Assembly (NCBI GenBank): GCA_018648265.1
Contig: JABGRN010000057.1
Location: 1-36,162 of the forward strand
DNA length: 36,162 bases
Reading direction: 5' to 3'
Origin: Prolixibacteraceae bacterium
Lineage (GTDB): Bacteria > Bacteroidota > Bacteroidia > Bacteroidales > Prolixibacteraceae
Position numbers and translations under genes: made by a program. How positions within the stretch are numbered: position 1 is the first letter of the stretch; every line of letters begins with the position of its first letter. Below are positions 35,986 to 36,162 of this stretch, piece after piece. Under the pieces are notes generated by a model, which saw nothing but the letters and a program-made list of their open reading frames with translations, searched no databases and was not told the DNA's origin.

Positions 35986-36162
35986 TTATATTCTCAACAT
36001 ATTAAAACCTAAAATTACACCCGGTAATTCCTCTGTGCTTTTCATAAGCCCATAATGATTAAAACCATATTTTTCAAACGTTTTAAACCTTGGCACAATT
36101 GGTTCGGCAATAATACTTTTTACTTTTTCCTTTTTAGCGGTATTAATCCGCACATTGTCTAA
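35986..36162 (-). CDS. C-terminal end of an uncharacterised, possibly GNAT-like protein (cut by window edge)
   Basis: An open frame enters from the right edge and ends with a stop at 35986-35988, giving the last 58 residues of a protein whose start lies outside. The segment AKKEKVKSIIAEPIVPRF followed by FEKYGFNHYG looks like the C-terminal part of an N-acetyltransferase (GNAT) fold, where a conserved YEKxGF block sits near the end. It is followed by an unusual tail, ELPGVILGFNMLRI. The evidence is thin, and another fold is possible. It is 10 bp upstream of the NTT-HEAT gene in the same direction, so it is probably the preceding gene of the same operon. Confidence 0.55.
   Translation of the reverse strand, partial: LDNVRINTAKKEKVKSIIAEPIVPRFKTFEKYGFNHYGLMKSTEELPGVILGFNMLRI

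Overview
This AT-rich window comes from the chromosome of a Bacteroidota (Bacteroidetes) bacterium. Four things support this. The lpxC and fabZ genes are fused. Several genes carry Bacteroidota-type promoters (TTTG-like -33, about 20 nt spacer, TAnnTTTG -7) and Shine-Dalgarno sequences are not obvious. Surface proteins use the DUF5916 and carboxypeptidase-like regulatory folds. One sensor kinase has a two-component-regulator propeller. Placement nearer Marinilabiliales/Prolixibacteraceae is only an impression. No tRNA, rRNA, CRISPR array or intact mobile element was seen.

Layout. (1) Positions 1-786 hold a decayed 3' fragment of a NupC/CNT nucleoside permease and a gene-poor stretch with hairpins. 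(2) 787-9498 is mixed housekeeping and envelope: a DUF5916 outer-membrane protein, valS behind a short intergenic repeat array, two stand-alone carboxypeptidase-like regulatory-domain proteins, a DUF1080 protein and a coiled-coil lipoprotein. (3) 9593-14372 (minus) is the classical rimP-nusA-infB operon with a clear promoter. (4) 14648-19188 (plus) is an HD phosphohydrolase followed by the lipid A genes lpxD, lpxC/fabZ and lpxA. (5) 19242-25287 holds thiL (minus) facing a sufBCDS iron-sulfur assembly operon (plus); their promoters overlap. (6) 25451-26964 is a pterin cluster: a PTR1/FolM-like reductase, a FolX-like epimerase/aldolase and FolK. (7) 26948-36162 (minus) is a tightly packed signalling operon.

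The signalling operon is the most interesting part. In transcription order it encodes the end of a possible GNAT-like protein (cut by the window edge), a 1046-residue NTT/MFS-like membrane protein fused to HEAT repeats and a cyclic-nucleotide-binding-like domain, a 1258-residue periplasmic-propeller/GAF sensor kinase, a small soluble histidine kinase, and a response regulator fused to a SpoIIE-type PP2C phosphatase. The large sensor kinase has Asp-Arg where the phosphoacceptor His-Glu pair should be, yet it keeps its ATP-binding boxes. The small kinase beside it has an intact His. The two are recognisable paralogues in their kinase cores. An inferred model is that the sensor works through the soluble kinase, which phosphorylates the receiver-phosphatase. 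No DNA-binding output domain is encoded, so the output is probably post-translational.

All calls come from reading the sequence; no searches were run.
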